Assembly (NCBI GenBank): GCA_009668975.1
Contig: SBEG01000018.1
Span: 1-64,000 of the forward strand
Direction of reading: 5' to 3'
From: Deltaproteobacteria bacterium
Lineage (GTDB): Bacteria; Desulfobacterota; Desulfuromonadia; Geobacterales; Geobacteraceae
Length of the DNA: 64,000 nt
Part shown: positions 17,290 through 26,443 of the stretch, piece after piece
How positions within the stretch are numbered: position 1 is the stretch's first letter
Layout of the letters: every line of letters begins with the position of its first letter
The notes under the pieces: generated by a model
Databases searched by the model: none
What the model was told of the DNA's origin: nothing
Seen by the model: only the letters and a program-made list of their open reading frames with translations
Made by a program: the position numbers and the translations under genes

Positions 17290-18207
17290 ATGATAAAACC
17301 GGATCTAACAGTAAATATTGCAGGAATTTCCTTACGCAACCCGATTATGACCGCATCGGGTACTTTTGGCTATGGAGAAGAATTCGCGGAGTATGTCGAT
17401 CTGGAAAAGATCGGCGCAATCGTAACCAAAGGTCTCTCCCTCAAACCCAAAGCTGGAAACGCGATGCCCCGAATTGTTGAAACCCCCGGCGGGATGCTGA
17501 ATGCCATCGGGCTGCAAAACGTCGGTGTCGATGCTTTTATCGAAAAGAAAGTCCCGTTTCTCCGCAGCATCTCAACTCCGGTAATAGTGAATTTTTTTGG
17601 TAATACGGTTGAAGAGTATGCGGAATTGGCAGAAAAACTCGATGCGATTCCCGAGGTTGCCGGAATCGAGGTAAACATCTCCTGTCCCAACGTTAAACAT
17701 GGCGGCATTGTCTTTGGCACCGATCCGAAGTCGGCTCACTCGGTTGTTTCGGCGGTCAGGAGTGCAACGCTCAAACCTCTGATTATCAAGCTTTCGCCCA
17801 ATGTCACCGATATCGTGGAAATGGCCTTAGCCTGTGAAGAAGCGGAAGCGGATGCACTGTCACTCATCAATACGATCACGGGAATGTCCATTGACGTTAA
17901 ATCCAGGCGCCCGTCCCTTGCTAATGTCACAGGTGGGCTTTCCGGACCGGCAATCAAGCCAGTTGCACTCAGGATGGTCTGGCAAGTTTCCCGGGCGGTC
18001 AGCCTGCCAATAATCGGGATTGGGGGCATAACCACTGCCACGGATGTCGTGGAATTTCTGCTGGCAGGAGCAACGGCAGTACAGGTGGGAACCGCTAATT
18101 TCATGTCGCCATCGGCATCACAGCGTATCGCCGAAGATCTGGATGGGTATTTATGTGAAAACGGTATTAATGATGTAAAAGAATTGATCGGCGCACTGCA
18201 GGTGTGA
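17290..18207 (+). CDS. pyrD: Dihydroorotate dehydrogenase B, catalytic subunit
   Basis: FMN enzyme that oxidises dihydroorotate to orotate, working with PyrK. It is 305 residues, class 1B: the catalytic base is the Cys in [12 protein letters not shown], and the FMN-phosphate site is seen as [28 protein letters not shown] in parts. A GGGAGGGGG tract upstream serves as the ribosome site. It ends the rimI-pyrK-pyrD unit, closed by a terminator at 18230-18264. Confidence 0.96.
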   Translation: MIKPDLTVNIAGISLRNPIMTASGTFGYGEEFAEYVDLEKIGAIVTKGLSLKPKAGNAMPRIVETPGGMLNAIGLQNVGVDAFIEKKVPFLRSISTPVIVNFFGNTVEEYAELAEKLDAIPEVAGIEVNISCPNVKHGGIVFGTDPKSAHSVVSAVRSATLKPLIIKLSPNVTDIVEMALACEEAEADALSLINTITGMSIDVKSRRPSLANVTGGLSGPAIKPVALRMVWQVSRAVSLPIIGIGGITTATDVVEFLLAGATAVQVGTANFMSPSASQRIAEDLDGYLCENGINDVKELIGALQV

Positions 18208-18229
18208 ATGGTTTGCATCGAGCACTGCG

Positions 18230-18264
18230 AAAAAGGCAAGGGAGCATCCCTTGCCTTTTTTATT
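18230..18264 (+). terminator. Intrinsic terminator after pyrD
   Basis: A stem of about 14 bp (AAAAAGGCAAGGGA with TCCCTTGCCTTTTT) closed by a three-base loop and ending in T residues. The A-run on the left arm means it could also act on the minus strand for the convergent L,D-transpeptidase gene, which ends at 18284. Confidence 0.88.
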
Positions 18265-18283
18265 CGTGATTGTGGACACTGAA

Positions 18284-19153
18284 TTAGCTATTCGGATTTT
18301 CCTGGGAAGAGCTTGGGTTCGAAAGAAAGGTCGGATTGCGCCCTACTATTTCGACAATAGGGCCGTCTGCGAGAAGCTCAACCTCACCGCTGTCGGGTCC
18401 ATATAAATTCTCACCAACAGCCCAGTCGTAAAGCTTTTTCGAATCCTGCAAAACAGGTTTATCAGGCACGGTAAATATCCTTTTTTGCATTGCTTCGTCA
18501 TAGACGCCGACACAACCATGGGACGCGGGCTTGCCCGGGAGGTCTCGAGCATGTATCCAGTACGCAACATTGTCCTGACCGATGTGAAATCGGATGGCGT
18601 AATCCATCGGATACTGCTCACTCTCATCTTCGGTTTTGTAGAGAGAAGACGTATGATTTTTATGGCGGGCATCAACCCGGAAGATTCCCGTGGGTGTTTC
18701 AAAGCCTTTTTTTCCTGTTGCCGCGGGAAAAGAGAACTGCAGTTTTCCGTATTCATAGGCGCCCAGCCACTGTTCTTCCATATTGACCAGAATGTAGCGA
18801 TGATACCTTTTGGCCGGTTGATACTCACGTGGCATCGGCGTGTAATCCTTCAGGTCGGCAATATTCAGCGGCGACTTGATGGTCATGCCGGGGTAGACGT
18901 GCCGCCGGTCAATTCGATTGAAACGGGCAACAAGCTCCCAGTCTTTCCCGTAGAGGCTTTCGAGAGTATCCTGAGGGCGGATAAAATGGGGTTTCCAGGC
19001 AATTGAACGCGTGCTTGGATACAGTACCCGGCCCAAATCTTCCTTTGCGGGATCTTTGGGTGACGCTGCCGGGTGATGTGTCTTCAGAGGATCATGGACG
19101 ATGATGGTAAAAAGTATTGCTGACAGAAATAGATATTTGATTACTTTGGCCAT
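18284..19153 (-). CDS. L,D-transpeptidase (YkuD domain) with N-terminal membrane anchor
   Basis: Probably forms 3-3 cross-links in peptidoglycan or links protein to it. It is 289 residues with a hydrophobic N-terminal segment (about 6-20) acting as signal or anchor. A LysM-like stretch lies at about 56-92 (RPQDTLESLYG to VYPGMTI). The YkuD domain spans about 118-250, with the active-site His201 and the SHGC motif at 211-214 (catalytic Cys214). It faces pyrD convergently and shares the bidirectional-looking hairpin at 18230-18264. No companion gene is adjacent. Confidence 0.88.
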   Translation of the reverse strand: MAKVIKYLFLSAILFTIIVHDPLKTHHPAASPKDPAKEDLGRVLYPSTRSIAWKPHFIRPQDTLESLYGKDWELVARFNRIDRRHVYPGMTIKSPLNIADLKDYTPMPREYQPAKRYHRYILVNMEEQWLGAYEYGKLQFSFPAATGKKGFETPTGIFRVDARHKNHTSSLYKTEDESEQYPMDYAIRFHIGQDNVAYWIHARDLPGKPASHGCVGVYDEAMQKRIFTVPDKPVLQDSKKLYDWAVGENLYGPDSGEVELLADGPIVEIVGRNPTFLSNPSSSQENPNS

Positions 19154-19355
19154 TGAGAGTCTTTGTCATGCAAATAGGTTAAGTTTCTTGACACGAACAG
19201 GAAAAGGGGCGTAAGGCCCCTTGGCTTATGCTGTACCATTTTTTACAAATCTGGTCAAGAGAGTATCTTTGGCACCTGAACAATCCTGATCAGCTGTTAT
19301 ACTGTAGCCAGATAGGCGTTGGAAATATTTCTGAGAGACCAAGAGGGAATTACCC

Positions 19356-21479
19356 ATGACAAGTGAATATGACAAGAATATTGCTGAAAATGATCGTATG
19401 TATCGCCTTGCCAATGTTGACACGGAAAACTTGCCGGAGGACGGTGGCCCGGACTTCAATCGATTGATTTTTTCCCAAAGTCCCTACCTGCTCCAGCATG
19501 CGGAAAACCCTGTCGATTGGTATCCATGGGGCGATGAAGCCTTTACCAAAGCAAAATCTGAGGATAAACCGGTATTTCTTTCGATCGGCTACGCAACCTG
19601 CCACTGGTGTCATGTCATGGAACGTGAATCTTTTGAGGATGACGAGGTGGCTGTGGTACTCAACGAAAAATTTGTCTGCATAAAAGTCGATCGGGAAGAG
19701 CGACCCGATATCGACGATCAATATATGACAGTTGCGCAACTATTAACCGGAGGGGGAGGGTGGCCACTAACCATTATTATGACCGCCGACAAGGAGCCTT
19801 TCTTTGCCGCCACCTATTTGCCAAAAACACCAAAACAACAGCTGCCGGGAATCATAGAAGTTCTGGATAAAATCGATGAATTTTGGAATACCAATCGTGA
19901 TGCGGTGCTGGATAATTGTTCACAAGTACTGCAAGGACTTAAAAAAGCAGTTGAGCCACATGCCGGTGTGCTGGAGGATGAAGCTGTGATGGCCAAAGCA
20001 TTTCAAGTGCTTATTAGTGCCTTTGACAACACTTGGGCAGGATTTGGCGTTGCTCCGAAATTCCCGTTACCCCATTATCTTTCGTTTCTGATCCGGTTTT
20101 GGAAGAAATCTCGAGCCGTAAATGCTCTTTGGATGACGGAAGATACACTGAAGATGATCCGGAGGGGGGGAATCTTCGATCAGCTAGGCTTCGGTATTCA
20201 TCGCTATTCCGTGGACAAACAATGGCTTGTTCCGCACTTTGAAAAAATGCTCTATGACCAGGCAATGATGGTACATGCCTGCCTAGACGCATATCAAGCA
20301 ACTGGTGACTCTCAGTACAGAGCCACGGCCGGAGAGATTGCGTCCTTTGTCCTGAAAGAAATGCGTTCGTCTGAAGGCGGTTTTTATTCGGCCTGGGATG
20401 CCGACACGGATGGCGTTGAAGGTGAATACTATACATGGACTCGTCAAGAAATCTTCTCCGTTTTGGATAGCGATGCAGCAGAAATGGCATGCCGCCTGTT
20501 CGACATATCGGAACAGGGCAATTTTGAAGGGCGAAATATCCTCCATCTGCCGGTTCCCGTTCAGGAATTTGCAGACAAAGAAGGTATCCCGCTGGAAAAC
20601 ATGCAGCAAAAAATCGAAAATTGGCGAATAGCACTGGAAACAGCCCGCAAGGAACGGAAAAAACCTCTTCGGGATGAGAAGATTCTCAGTGCCTGGAATG
20701 GACTGATGATCTCGGCGCTTGCAAAATGTTTTGCCGTTACCGGAGAATCTCTTTATCGGGAAGCATCTGAAACAGCCCTTCGATTTATTACGAATCAGTT
20801 GCGGAACGCGGAGGGCCGTCTTCTGCGAAGCTGGTATCGCGGCAAAGCATCAATTCACGGCTTTTTGGAAGATTATGCCTTTATCGGCTGGGCACTGATC
20901 CAGATGTATGAAGCCACCCTGGAGCGGCAGTATCTTGATGCTGCACGCAAAAACTGCAAAGAAGTGCTCAAGCTCTTTGCTGACGATGAGCAGTATGGTT
21001 TGTTTGATTCAGGCTCTGACAGTAAAGATCTTCTGGTGCGCAAAAAAGGCGGTCATGACGGTGTTATTCCATCCGGAAACGCGGTTGCGGCGATGAACCT
21101 GATCAGACTGGGTAAAATCACTGCTGATTCGCGGCTCCTAGAGGAAGGGAAGGGGATTCTCCGTTCTTTCATGGGCAGTATCGACGGAAACCCGATTACC
21201 GGGCTCCATTTCTTGTCAGCACTTGATTACCTGAGTTGTCCGGAAACGGAAGTTACGTTCTCGGGCCGCATAGATACTGCTACAGCACGTGAAATGCTTC
21301 TTTCCGTACACAAACGTCTCATTCCGGGTCTCGTGCTGCGCGTTTCGGAAGAGAATGCGATAGTGCTTCCAAAAGGGAATAAAGCCGAAACAGTTGTCCA
21401 GATTTGTGCATCTGGCACGTGCAGGCTCCCGGTGACTGAAACAGCTGAACTGGAAAGACTACTGGACGAAATTGCCTGA
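19356..21479 (+). CDS. Thioredoxin-fold/six-hairpin protein, YyaL (DUF255) family
   Basis: Large conserved protein of unknown role, 707 residues. The N-terminus is a DUF255 thioredoxin-like domain with [15 protein letters not shown] and the CxxC motif CHWC (Cys82-Cys85). The remainder resembles the six-hairpin glycosidase fold, with [25 protein letters not shown] and [11 protein letters not shown]. Homologues include Bacillus YyaL and mammalian SPATA20. The ATG at 19356 has GAGGG upstream. It stands alone, 65 bp before murJ. Confidence 0.9.
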   Translation: MTSEYDKNIAENDRMYRLANVDTENLPEDGGPDFNRLIFSQSPYLLQHAENPVDWYPWGDEAFTKAKSEDKPVFLSIGYATCHWCHVMERESFEDDEVAVVLNEKFVCIKVDREERPDIDDQYMTVAQLLTGGGGWPLTIIMTADKEPFFAATYLPKTPKQQLPGIIEVLDKIDEFWNTNRDAVLDNCSQVLQGLKKAVEPHAGVLEDEAVMAKAFQVLISAFDNTWAGFGVAPKFPLPHYLSFLIRFWKKSRAVNALWMTEDTLKMIRRGGIFDQLGFGIHRYSVDKQWLVPHFEKMLYDQAMMVHACLDAYQATGDSQYRATAGEIASFVLKEMRSSEGGFYSAWDADTDGVEGEYYTWTRQEIFSVLDSDAAEMACRLFDISEQGNFEGRNILHLPVPVQEFADKEGIPLENMQQKIENWRIALETARKERKKPLRDEKILSAWNGLMISALAKCFAVTGESLYREASETALRFITNQLRNAEGRLLRSWYRGKASIHGFLEDYAFIGWALIQMYEATLERQYLDAARKNCKEVLKLFADDEQYGLFDSGSDSKDLLVRKKGGHDGVIPSGNAVAAMNLIRLGKITADSRLLEEGKGILRSFMGSIDGNPITGLHFLSALDYLSCPETEVTFSGRIDTATAREMLLSVHKRLIPGLVLRVSEENAIVLPKGNKAETVVQICASGTCRLPVTETAELERLLDEIA

Positions 21480-21512
21480 AATAACTACCAATTTTCTCCT
21501 GCTTATGATACA

Positions 21513-21541
21513 TACCCCTGTGAAAACACGTCGCAGGGGTA
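21513..21541 (+). promoter_or_regulatory. Hairpin enclosing the murJ ribosome-binding site
   Basis: A perfect 8-bp inverted repeat, TACCCCTG (21513-21520) and CAGGGGTA (21534-21541), with a 13-nt loop. The right arm contains the AGGGG Shine-Dalgarno sequence just before the murJ ATG at 21545, so folding would block initiation. Confidence 0.55.
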
Positions 21542-21544
21542 GCT

Positions 21545-23110
21545 ATGTCTGAAAAGAAAAATATCGCACGAGCCGCTGGAATCATGGGAATTGCAACCAT
21601 CCTTTCGCGAATTATGGGAATGGTTCGCGATATGGTGGTTTCGCGCCTTTTCGGGGCCGGCTTCGCAACAGACGCTTTTTTTGCGGCCTTTCAAATTCCC
21701 AATATGCTCCGGCGCTTTTTCGCCGAAGGAGCGCTGACCTCAGCGTTCGTCCCGACTTTTTCAGAGTGGTATACGCAGAAAAGTAAAGATGAGGCTCGCG
21801 AACTGGCCAACATTTGCTTCTCGCTTCTCACCATAGTTATGGGACTGGTCACGCTGTTGGGCGTGCTGTTTTCGCCATTCATCGTCTCGCTGATGTTTCC
21901 CGGTTTCCAGGCCGAGCCGAACAAGATGCACTTGACGATTCTTCTCAATCGGCTCATGTTTCCCTACATTTTCTTCATCAGTCTTGTGGCGCTCTGTATG
22001 GGTATCCTGAATACGGTCCGCCACTTTTTTACACCATCCATTTCAACCGTTTTCCTGAATTTGTCAATGATCGTCTGCGCCCTGCTCTTGCGAGGTTTTT
22101 TCGAAGTTCCGATAACAGCTCTGGCAGTGGGGGTGTTACTTGGTGGGCTCCTGCAGTTGCTCCTCCAATTACCGGTTCTCTATCGCAAAGGCTTTCCCAT
22201 CCGTCTCAGGTTCAAGCCGCGTCATCCGGCGGTAAAACGGATTGCCTTGCTGATGTTGCCTGCCGTATTCGGTGTCGGTGTCTACTATCTGAATATTACC
22301 GTAGGTGCGATACTCGCATCCTTGCTGCCGCAGGGTAGCGTCTCGTATCTCTATTACGCCCAACGCCTCTTTGAATTTCCTCAGGGCATATTCACTGTCT
22401 CCATTGCCCAGGCGGTACTCCCTTCCATGAGCAGGCAAGCGGCGGCAGGAGACATGGCCGGTTTGAAGGAATCACTTTCCTTCGGCCTTCGCTTGACCCT
22501 CTTTATTACCATCCCTGCCATGGCAGGACTTCTGCTCTGTGCAACTCCGGTCTTCACGCTGCTGTTTATGGGCGGAGCCTTCGATTACGCCAAGGCCGTA
22601 AAATCAGCGGAGGCACTCTACTTCTATTCCTGGGGACTCAGCTTCGTGGCGCTTGTGAGAGTACTTGTTCCGGCATTTTATGCGTTGAAAGACACCAAAA
22701 CCCCGGTACTGTCGGCTTTTATAGCTTTCCTGCTGAATGTCGGCTTCAGCTTGGTGCTCATGGGACCGCTGCTCCACGGTGGATTGGCATTGGCTACAAC
22801 TCTTTCCGCCTTCTTCAATATGCTGCTGCTTCTCTATTATCTGCGTAAGAAAATCGGCCCCTTCGGCGGAAGTAAAATTGTACTTTCCGGTCTCAAAATC
22901 CTCTTGGCAACCATACCCATGTCTTTGGGAGTATATCTCTGCATCCAGACGATAGATTGGTCAATCCAGGGGCAGAAGCTCTTGAAGGGCGGAGTACTTT
23001 CTTTGACCGTCTGCGCAGGAATAGGCATATTCCTCCTGTTTGCACATCTTCTACGCTGTGAAGAAACGGAACGGGTCTCTGAAATACTGCGGCGGAAATT
23101 GAAAAAATGA
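21545..23110 (+). CDS. murJ: Lipid II flippase MurJ
   Basis: Integral membrane protein that flips lipid II for peptidoglycan synthesis (MOP superfamily, formerly MviN). It is 521 residues with about 14 hydrophobic segments. The N-terminal signature GIATILSRIMGMVRDMVVSRLFGAG is seen in parts at about 15-39, with DAFFAAFQIPNMLRR and the FAEGALTSAFVP motif following. The ogt gene starts within its last codons (ATGA overlap). Its ribosome site lies in a hairpin at 21513-21541. Confidence 0.94.
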   Translation: MSEKKNIARAAGIMGIATILSRIMGMVRDMVVSRLFGAGFATDAFFAAFQIPNMLRRFFAEGALTSAFVPTFSEWYTQKSKDEARELANICFSLLTIVMGLVTLLGVLFSPFIVSLMFPGFQAEPNKMHLTILLNRLMFPYIFFISLVALCMGILNTVRHFFTPSISTVFLNLSMIVCALLLRGFFEVPITALAVGVLLGGLLQLLLQLPVLYRKGFPIRLRFKPRHPAVKRIALLMLPAVFGVGVYYLNITVGAILASLLPQGSVSYLYYAQRLFEFPQGIFTVSIAQAVLPSMSRQAAAGDMAGLKESLSFGLRLTLFITIPAMAGLLLCATPVFTLLFMGGAFDYAKAVKSAEALYFYSWGLSFVALVRVLVPAFYALKDTKTPVLSAFIAFLLNVGFSLVLMGPLLHGGLALATTLSAFFNMLLLLYYLRKKIGPFGGSKIVLSGLKILLATIPMSLGVYLCIQTIDWSIQGQKLLKGGVLSLTVCAGIGIFLLFAHLLRCEETERVSEILRRKLKK

Positions 23111-23673
23111 GAAAAAACTGCCTGACAATCACTGAAGAAGTTCATTTTTCCCGCTACTGTGTCGAAGGAAGTTACGGAGTTGTCGTTTCCACAGCGCACG
23201 GATTATTCGAAACAACACTGCCGGCCGCCGCATCTCCAGATGAAATCCTGGCGGCACTTCACAAACGCTATACCCGGCCACACGGGGATAACGATCTTAC
23301 CCGAGATGTCGCCGAGAGGCTTTTTCGCTATTTTTCCGGGGAGTTGGTCGACTTTCAGTATCCGATGGACCAACGGAGGTTTACCCCTTTTCAACAGTTG
23401 GTCTACCAGGCAGTACATGCCATCGGCTATGGTTCTGTGAAATCATATGGAGAGATTGCCCGGGAAATTCAGCGGCCACGAGCTGCCAGAGGGGTCGGGG
23501 CGGCCATGGCGCAGAACCCCTTGCCAATTATAATCCCGTGCCATCGAGTGATCGGTTCATCGGGTGCCATGACGGGGTATTCAGCACCGGGAGGTGTCGG
23601 CAGAAAGGAAATGCTCTTGCGTATGGAGGCTACGGTTCTGCGGAAGAAACTGGAGGCTCTAGCGGAGAAATAG
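23107..23673 (+). CDS. ogt: Methylated-DNA--protein-cysteine methyltransferase
   Basis: Suicide repair enzyme that removes alkyl groups from O6-alkylguanine. It is 188 residues with the acceptor Cys145 in PCHRVIG, the helix-turn-helix/arginine-finger region SYGEIAREIQRPRAARGVGAA in parts, and the C-terminal GGVGRKEMLLRME. The N-terminal half is a typical degenerate domain. It overlaps murJ by four bases and is the last gene before the DnaA-box region. Confidence 0.92.
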   Translation: MRKNCLTITEEVHFSRYCVEGSYGVVVSTAHGLFETTLPAAASPDEILAALHKRYTRPHGDNDLTRDVAERLFRYFSGELVDFQYPMDQRRFTPFQQLVYQAVHAIGYGSVKSYGEIAREIQRPRAARGVGAAMAQNPLPIIIPCHRVIGSSGAMTGYSAPGGVGRKEMLLRMEATVLRKKLEALAEK

Positions 23674-23990
23674 AGCGGGGCAGCCGTTATTTATGCACAA
23701 TTGTCCGAAAATACAGTGAGTATTATTTCAGGCAATGGATAACCAGCTGAAATAACAGACAAAGGCCTTAACTATCTGTTATTACAGCGTTTAGTAATTG
23801 CTTCACATTTGGGCAAATAGCGAAAAATGCTTAAAATATGTCAATAAATAGACTTATCAACGTTGTTATGCACAAGTTATACACAGCTTCTGTGGAAAAC
23901 TTTTTCAAAAGTTTACGGGAGGATTGAAAAGCTCAATACTTCTGCGGTCAAAATTGACATCCCCGAAAACAGTTGCAGTAAATTATCCCC
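23674..23990. other. Intergenic region with DnaA-box cluster (oriC-like)
   Basis: 317 bp between convergent ogt and mazG. It holds four exact matches to the DnaA box TTWTNCACA: TTATGCACA at 23691-23699 and 23866-23874, TTATACACA at 23877-23885, and TTTTCCACA on the minus strand at 23891-23899. Three of them sit within 34 bp. An AT-rich stretch (about 23825-23860) lies just before the triple cluster, and an imperfect inverted repeat is at 23747-23787. No dnaA, dnaN or gidA gene is nearby, so origin function is not established. Confidence 0.5.
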
Positions 23991-24791
23991 TCAGCCTTCA
24001 TCTTTTTCATTTCGTTCGGCTTTTTTCGCGTCCTCCCATAAGATGTCCATCTGCTCCAAAGAAGCTTCCGTGAGAGTCATTCCCTGGGCATGCAGAGATT
24101 TTTCCACATGATGAAAGCGTGAAACAAAACGTGCAATTGTTTTCCGGAGGGCGTCCTCAGGATTGATAGACAGGAATCTTCCCAGATTGACAATGGCGAA
24201 GAGCAAATCACCCAACTCAGCTTCCATGCGCTCCTGATCACCGGTAAAAAGAGTCTCCTCCAACTCCTTCAGTTCCTCGAGAACCTTGGCGAAGACCGGA
24301 TCAACATGATCCCAATCAAAACCGACGCGGGAGGCTTTCTCCGTTATCTTCTGAGCACGCAGAAGTGCCGGCAACTGGGGAGGGACTCCGGAAAGTGCCG
24401 AAAGACGCTCTTCTCCCTTCTCGCCTTTCTTGATTCTTTCCCAGTTCGCAACAAGATCATCAATGGTATCTACTTTCAGGTCGGCAAAAACATGCGGATG
24501 CCGGCGGATGAGCTTATCGCAGAGGACCTGCAGAACATCATCCATCGTGAATTCACCGTGCTCTTCGGCAATGACCGAATGGAACACGGACTGCAGCAGC
24601 AGGTCCCCCAGCTCTTCCTTAAGCATTTTCGTAGACTTGGAGTCAATCGCCTCCAAGACCTCATAGGTTTCTTCGAGCAGATACCTTTTCAGACTTTCAT
24701 GTGTTTGTTCTGCATCCCAGGGACACCCTCCCGGCGCTCGCAAGCGGCGCATCAATTGCATTAATCTGTCGAATCCATGAACGGTATCCAT
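23991..24791 (-). CDS. mazG: Nucleoside triphosphate pyrophosphohydrolase MazG
   Basis: Hydrolyses NTPs to NMP and pyrophosphate; linked to nucleotide-pool cleaning and starvation survival. It is 266 residues with two MazG repeats. The first has GGCPWDAEQTHESL and the metal-binding ETYEVLEAID / EELGDLLLQ pattern (EExxE...ExxD); the second has ELKELEETL and MEAELGDLLFAIVNL. Residue 1 at 24791 gives the standard N-terminus. It stands between the amtB terminator and the DnaA-box region. Confidence 0.95.
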   Translation of the reverse strand: MDTVHGFDRLMQLMRRLRAPGGCPWDAEQTHESLKRYLLEETYEVLEAIDSKSTKMLKEELGDLLLQSVFHSVIAEEHGEFTMDDVLQVLCDKLIRRHPHVFADLKVDTIDDLVANWERIKKGEKGEERLSALSGVPPQLPALLRAQKITEKASRVGFDWDHVDPVFAKVLEELKELEETLFTGDQERMEAELGDLLFAIVNLGRFLSINPEDALRKTIARFVSRFHHVEKSLHAQGMTLTEASLEQMDILWEDAKKAERNEKDEG

Positions 24792-24902
24792 ATTCCCAGC
24801 CTTTCGAATTCTTCACGGCATTCCTTCCCTAACTGATCAAGTCGAGGAAGCTTGCGGATATTTAACGCCTCGGGAGAGGAAATGTCAAGGTCGGTCAACC
24901 CA

Positions 24903-24933
24903 TAAAAAAAGGCCCTCAAAAGGGCCTTTTTAC
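24903..24933 (-). terminator. Intrinsic terminator after amtB
   Basis: A stem of about 11 bp with GGCCCT/AGGGCC core and a four-base loop, flanked by A-runs on one side and T-runs on the other, so it can work in both directions. It lies 30 bp after the amtB stop (24963), ending the amtB transcript. Confidence 0.85.
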
Positions 24934-24962
24934 TGGTTCAGCGCAGTGAAAAGGTCTGATCA

Positions 24963-26180
24963 TTACACCTGATCTTCAGGGTATGCATCAATGTGGTGGA
25001 TTGCGAGATCCGGACCGATAAATTCAGCTTCCTTGTCAAGCCGGATACCGACAGTCTTCGCAAGTAGGGTATAAACAACATAGCTGCATGCCAAAGCAAA
25101 GACCACTGCGATACAGCTTCCAAGCAACTGGGATACGAAGGTAACACCGCCCATGCCGCCTAATTCTTTATAGCCGAAGATACCGGCAGCGATACCGCCC
25201 CAGGTTCCGCAAACTCCATGAAGCGGCCAGACGCCGAGCACATCGTCAATCTTCAATTTCTCCTGCTCTATTTTAAATCCGTATACGAAGATAACCGCCG
25301 CAATTCCGCCTGTCAGAAACGCCGCCAATGGGTGCATGATGTCACTGCCGGCACAGACAGCAATTAATCCGGCAAGTGCGCCGTTATGAATGAAGCCAGG
25401 ATCGTTTTTGCCGGCAACCAGGGCAAAGAGCACCCCACCGACCATCGCCATAAGGGAATTGACGGCAACAAGTCCGGAGATACCCTGCAAATTGCCGGCG
25501 CTCATGACATTGAAACCAAACCAGCCAACCGCCAGAATCCAGGATCCGAGAGCGAGGAACGGGATATTGCTGATTGGTATCGGATGTGATCCGCCTTTTG
25601 AGTAACGGCCGGTTCGAGCTCCGAGAATAATAACCGCCGGAAGGGCTAACCAGCCGCCGATGGAATGAACGACAACAGAGCCGGCGTAATCATGAAATTC
25701 CGCGCCACCAATATTTTTAATAAAATCCTGGAGAAGTGATTTGTTTTGTCCCCAGATTAATGACTCAAAAAACGGGTAGGCGAGGGCGACAAAAACTGCC
25801 CCGGCGAACAACTGTGGCCAGAACTTGGCGCGCTCCGCGATACCGCCCGAAATTATTGCAGGAATACACGCTGCAAAACAGAGTAGAAAAAAGAAATGCA
25901 CCAGATCATAGCCCTGGGCATTTGCCATCAGTTCGCCAGCCGGGTGCAGAAAAGATATACCATACGCCAAAGGGAAACCAACGAGGAAATAGAGAATGGT
26001 AGAGATGGACCAGTCGGAGATAATCTTGACAAAAGCATTTACCTGACTTTTTTTTCGTACGGTTCCAACTTCCAGAAAAGCGAAACCCGCATGCATGGCA
26101 AAAACCATGACTGCGCCGAGCATGAGAAACAGCACGTCGCCACTGTTCCTGAGACCTGTCGCCATCGACAGAGCGTCCAT
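24963..26180 (-). CDS. amtB: Ammonium transporter
   Basis: Trimeric ammonium channel of the Amt/MEP family. From the ATG at 26180 it is 405 residues with about 11 membrane segments. Conserved pore residues are visible: the Asp and His of DYAGSVVVHSIGGW and the His of PLHGVCGTWGG. That start has a GGAGGT site and removes a 77-residue upstream extension with no membrane-protein character. The cytoplasmic tail lacks the usual GLDxxEHGE form, reading IGPDLAIHHIDAY. No glnK/glnB gene is adjacent, unlike the common pairing. A sigma-54-type promoter lies upstream. Confidence 0.94.
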   Translation of the reverse strand: MDALSMATGLRNSGDVLFLMLGAVMVFAMHAGFAFLEVGTVRKKSQVNAFVKIISDWSISTILYFLVGFPLAYGISFLHPAGELMANAQGYDLVHFFFLLCFAACIPAIISGGIAERAKFWPQLFAGAVFVALAYPFFESLIWGQNKSLLQDFIKNIGGAEFHDYAGSVVVHSIGGWLALPAVIILGARTGRYSKGGSHPIPISNIPFLALGSWILAVGWFGFNVMSAGNLQGISGLVAVNSLMAMVGGVLFALVAGKNDPGFIHNGALAGLIAVCAGSDIMHPLAAFLTGGIAAVIFVYGFKIEQEKLKIDDVLGVWPLHGVCGTWGGIAAGIFGYKELGGMGGVTFVSQLLGSCIAVVFALACSYVVYTLLAKTVGIRLDKEAEFIGPDLAIHHIDAYPEDQV

Positions 26181-26243
26181 AAATATACCTCCATTGGTAT
26201 TAGTACTTGCTCTTCCCGCCATTGGGAATGATTTTGTTTGCCT

Positions 26244-26259
26244 AGCAAGCTGTTTGCCA
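26244..26259 (-). promoter_or_regulatory. Probable sigma-54 promoter of amtB
   Basis: On the minus strand the sequence reads TGGCAAACAGCTTGCT, against the RpoN consensus TGGCACRNNNNTTGCW: the -24 GG and -12 GC elements are both exact and correctly spaced, with one mismatch (A for C). Transcription would start near 26232, about 50 nt before the amtB ATG. Nitrogen-regulated expression would fit. Confidence 0.7.
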
Positions 26260-26383
26260 ACCTGACAACCTATTGATAATATTAGAATTAAGACTTGCAC
26301 GTTCATTATTTTTCCAGCAGGGTGCCTAAATAGTCGGCGGATGTGCACAAAATTTAAGCCTGCATTCCCGTCGTAGAATGGAG

Positions 26384-26412
26384 TTGACGCTTTGAGCAGG
26401 TCGTAGTACAAA
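26384..26412 (+). promoter_or_regulatory. Probable sigma-70 promoter of the acuC group
   Basis: -35 TTGACG (26384-26389), 17-bp spacer, -10 TACAAA (26407-26412), about 30 bp before the GTG start at 26444. Confidence 0.45.
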
Positions 26413-26443
26413 TTGAAGAAGAAAAGAGGAGGCAGGATCCAGC

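Noticed and set aside
19202..19221. AAGGGGC/GCCCCTT hairpin upstream of the L,D-transpeptidase as a terminator
   Set aside because: No proper T tract on either strand and no gene ending there; left unassigned.
26281..26360. NtrC enhancer sites upstream of the amtB promoter
   Set aside because: Only half-sites such as GGTGCC and TGCACA are visible; spacing does not fit the TGCACC-N5-GGTGCA pattern.
26181..26411. Long N-terminal extension of AmtB
   Set aside because: It would cover the probable sigma-54 promoter; ATG at 26180 has a strong GGAGGT site.
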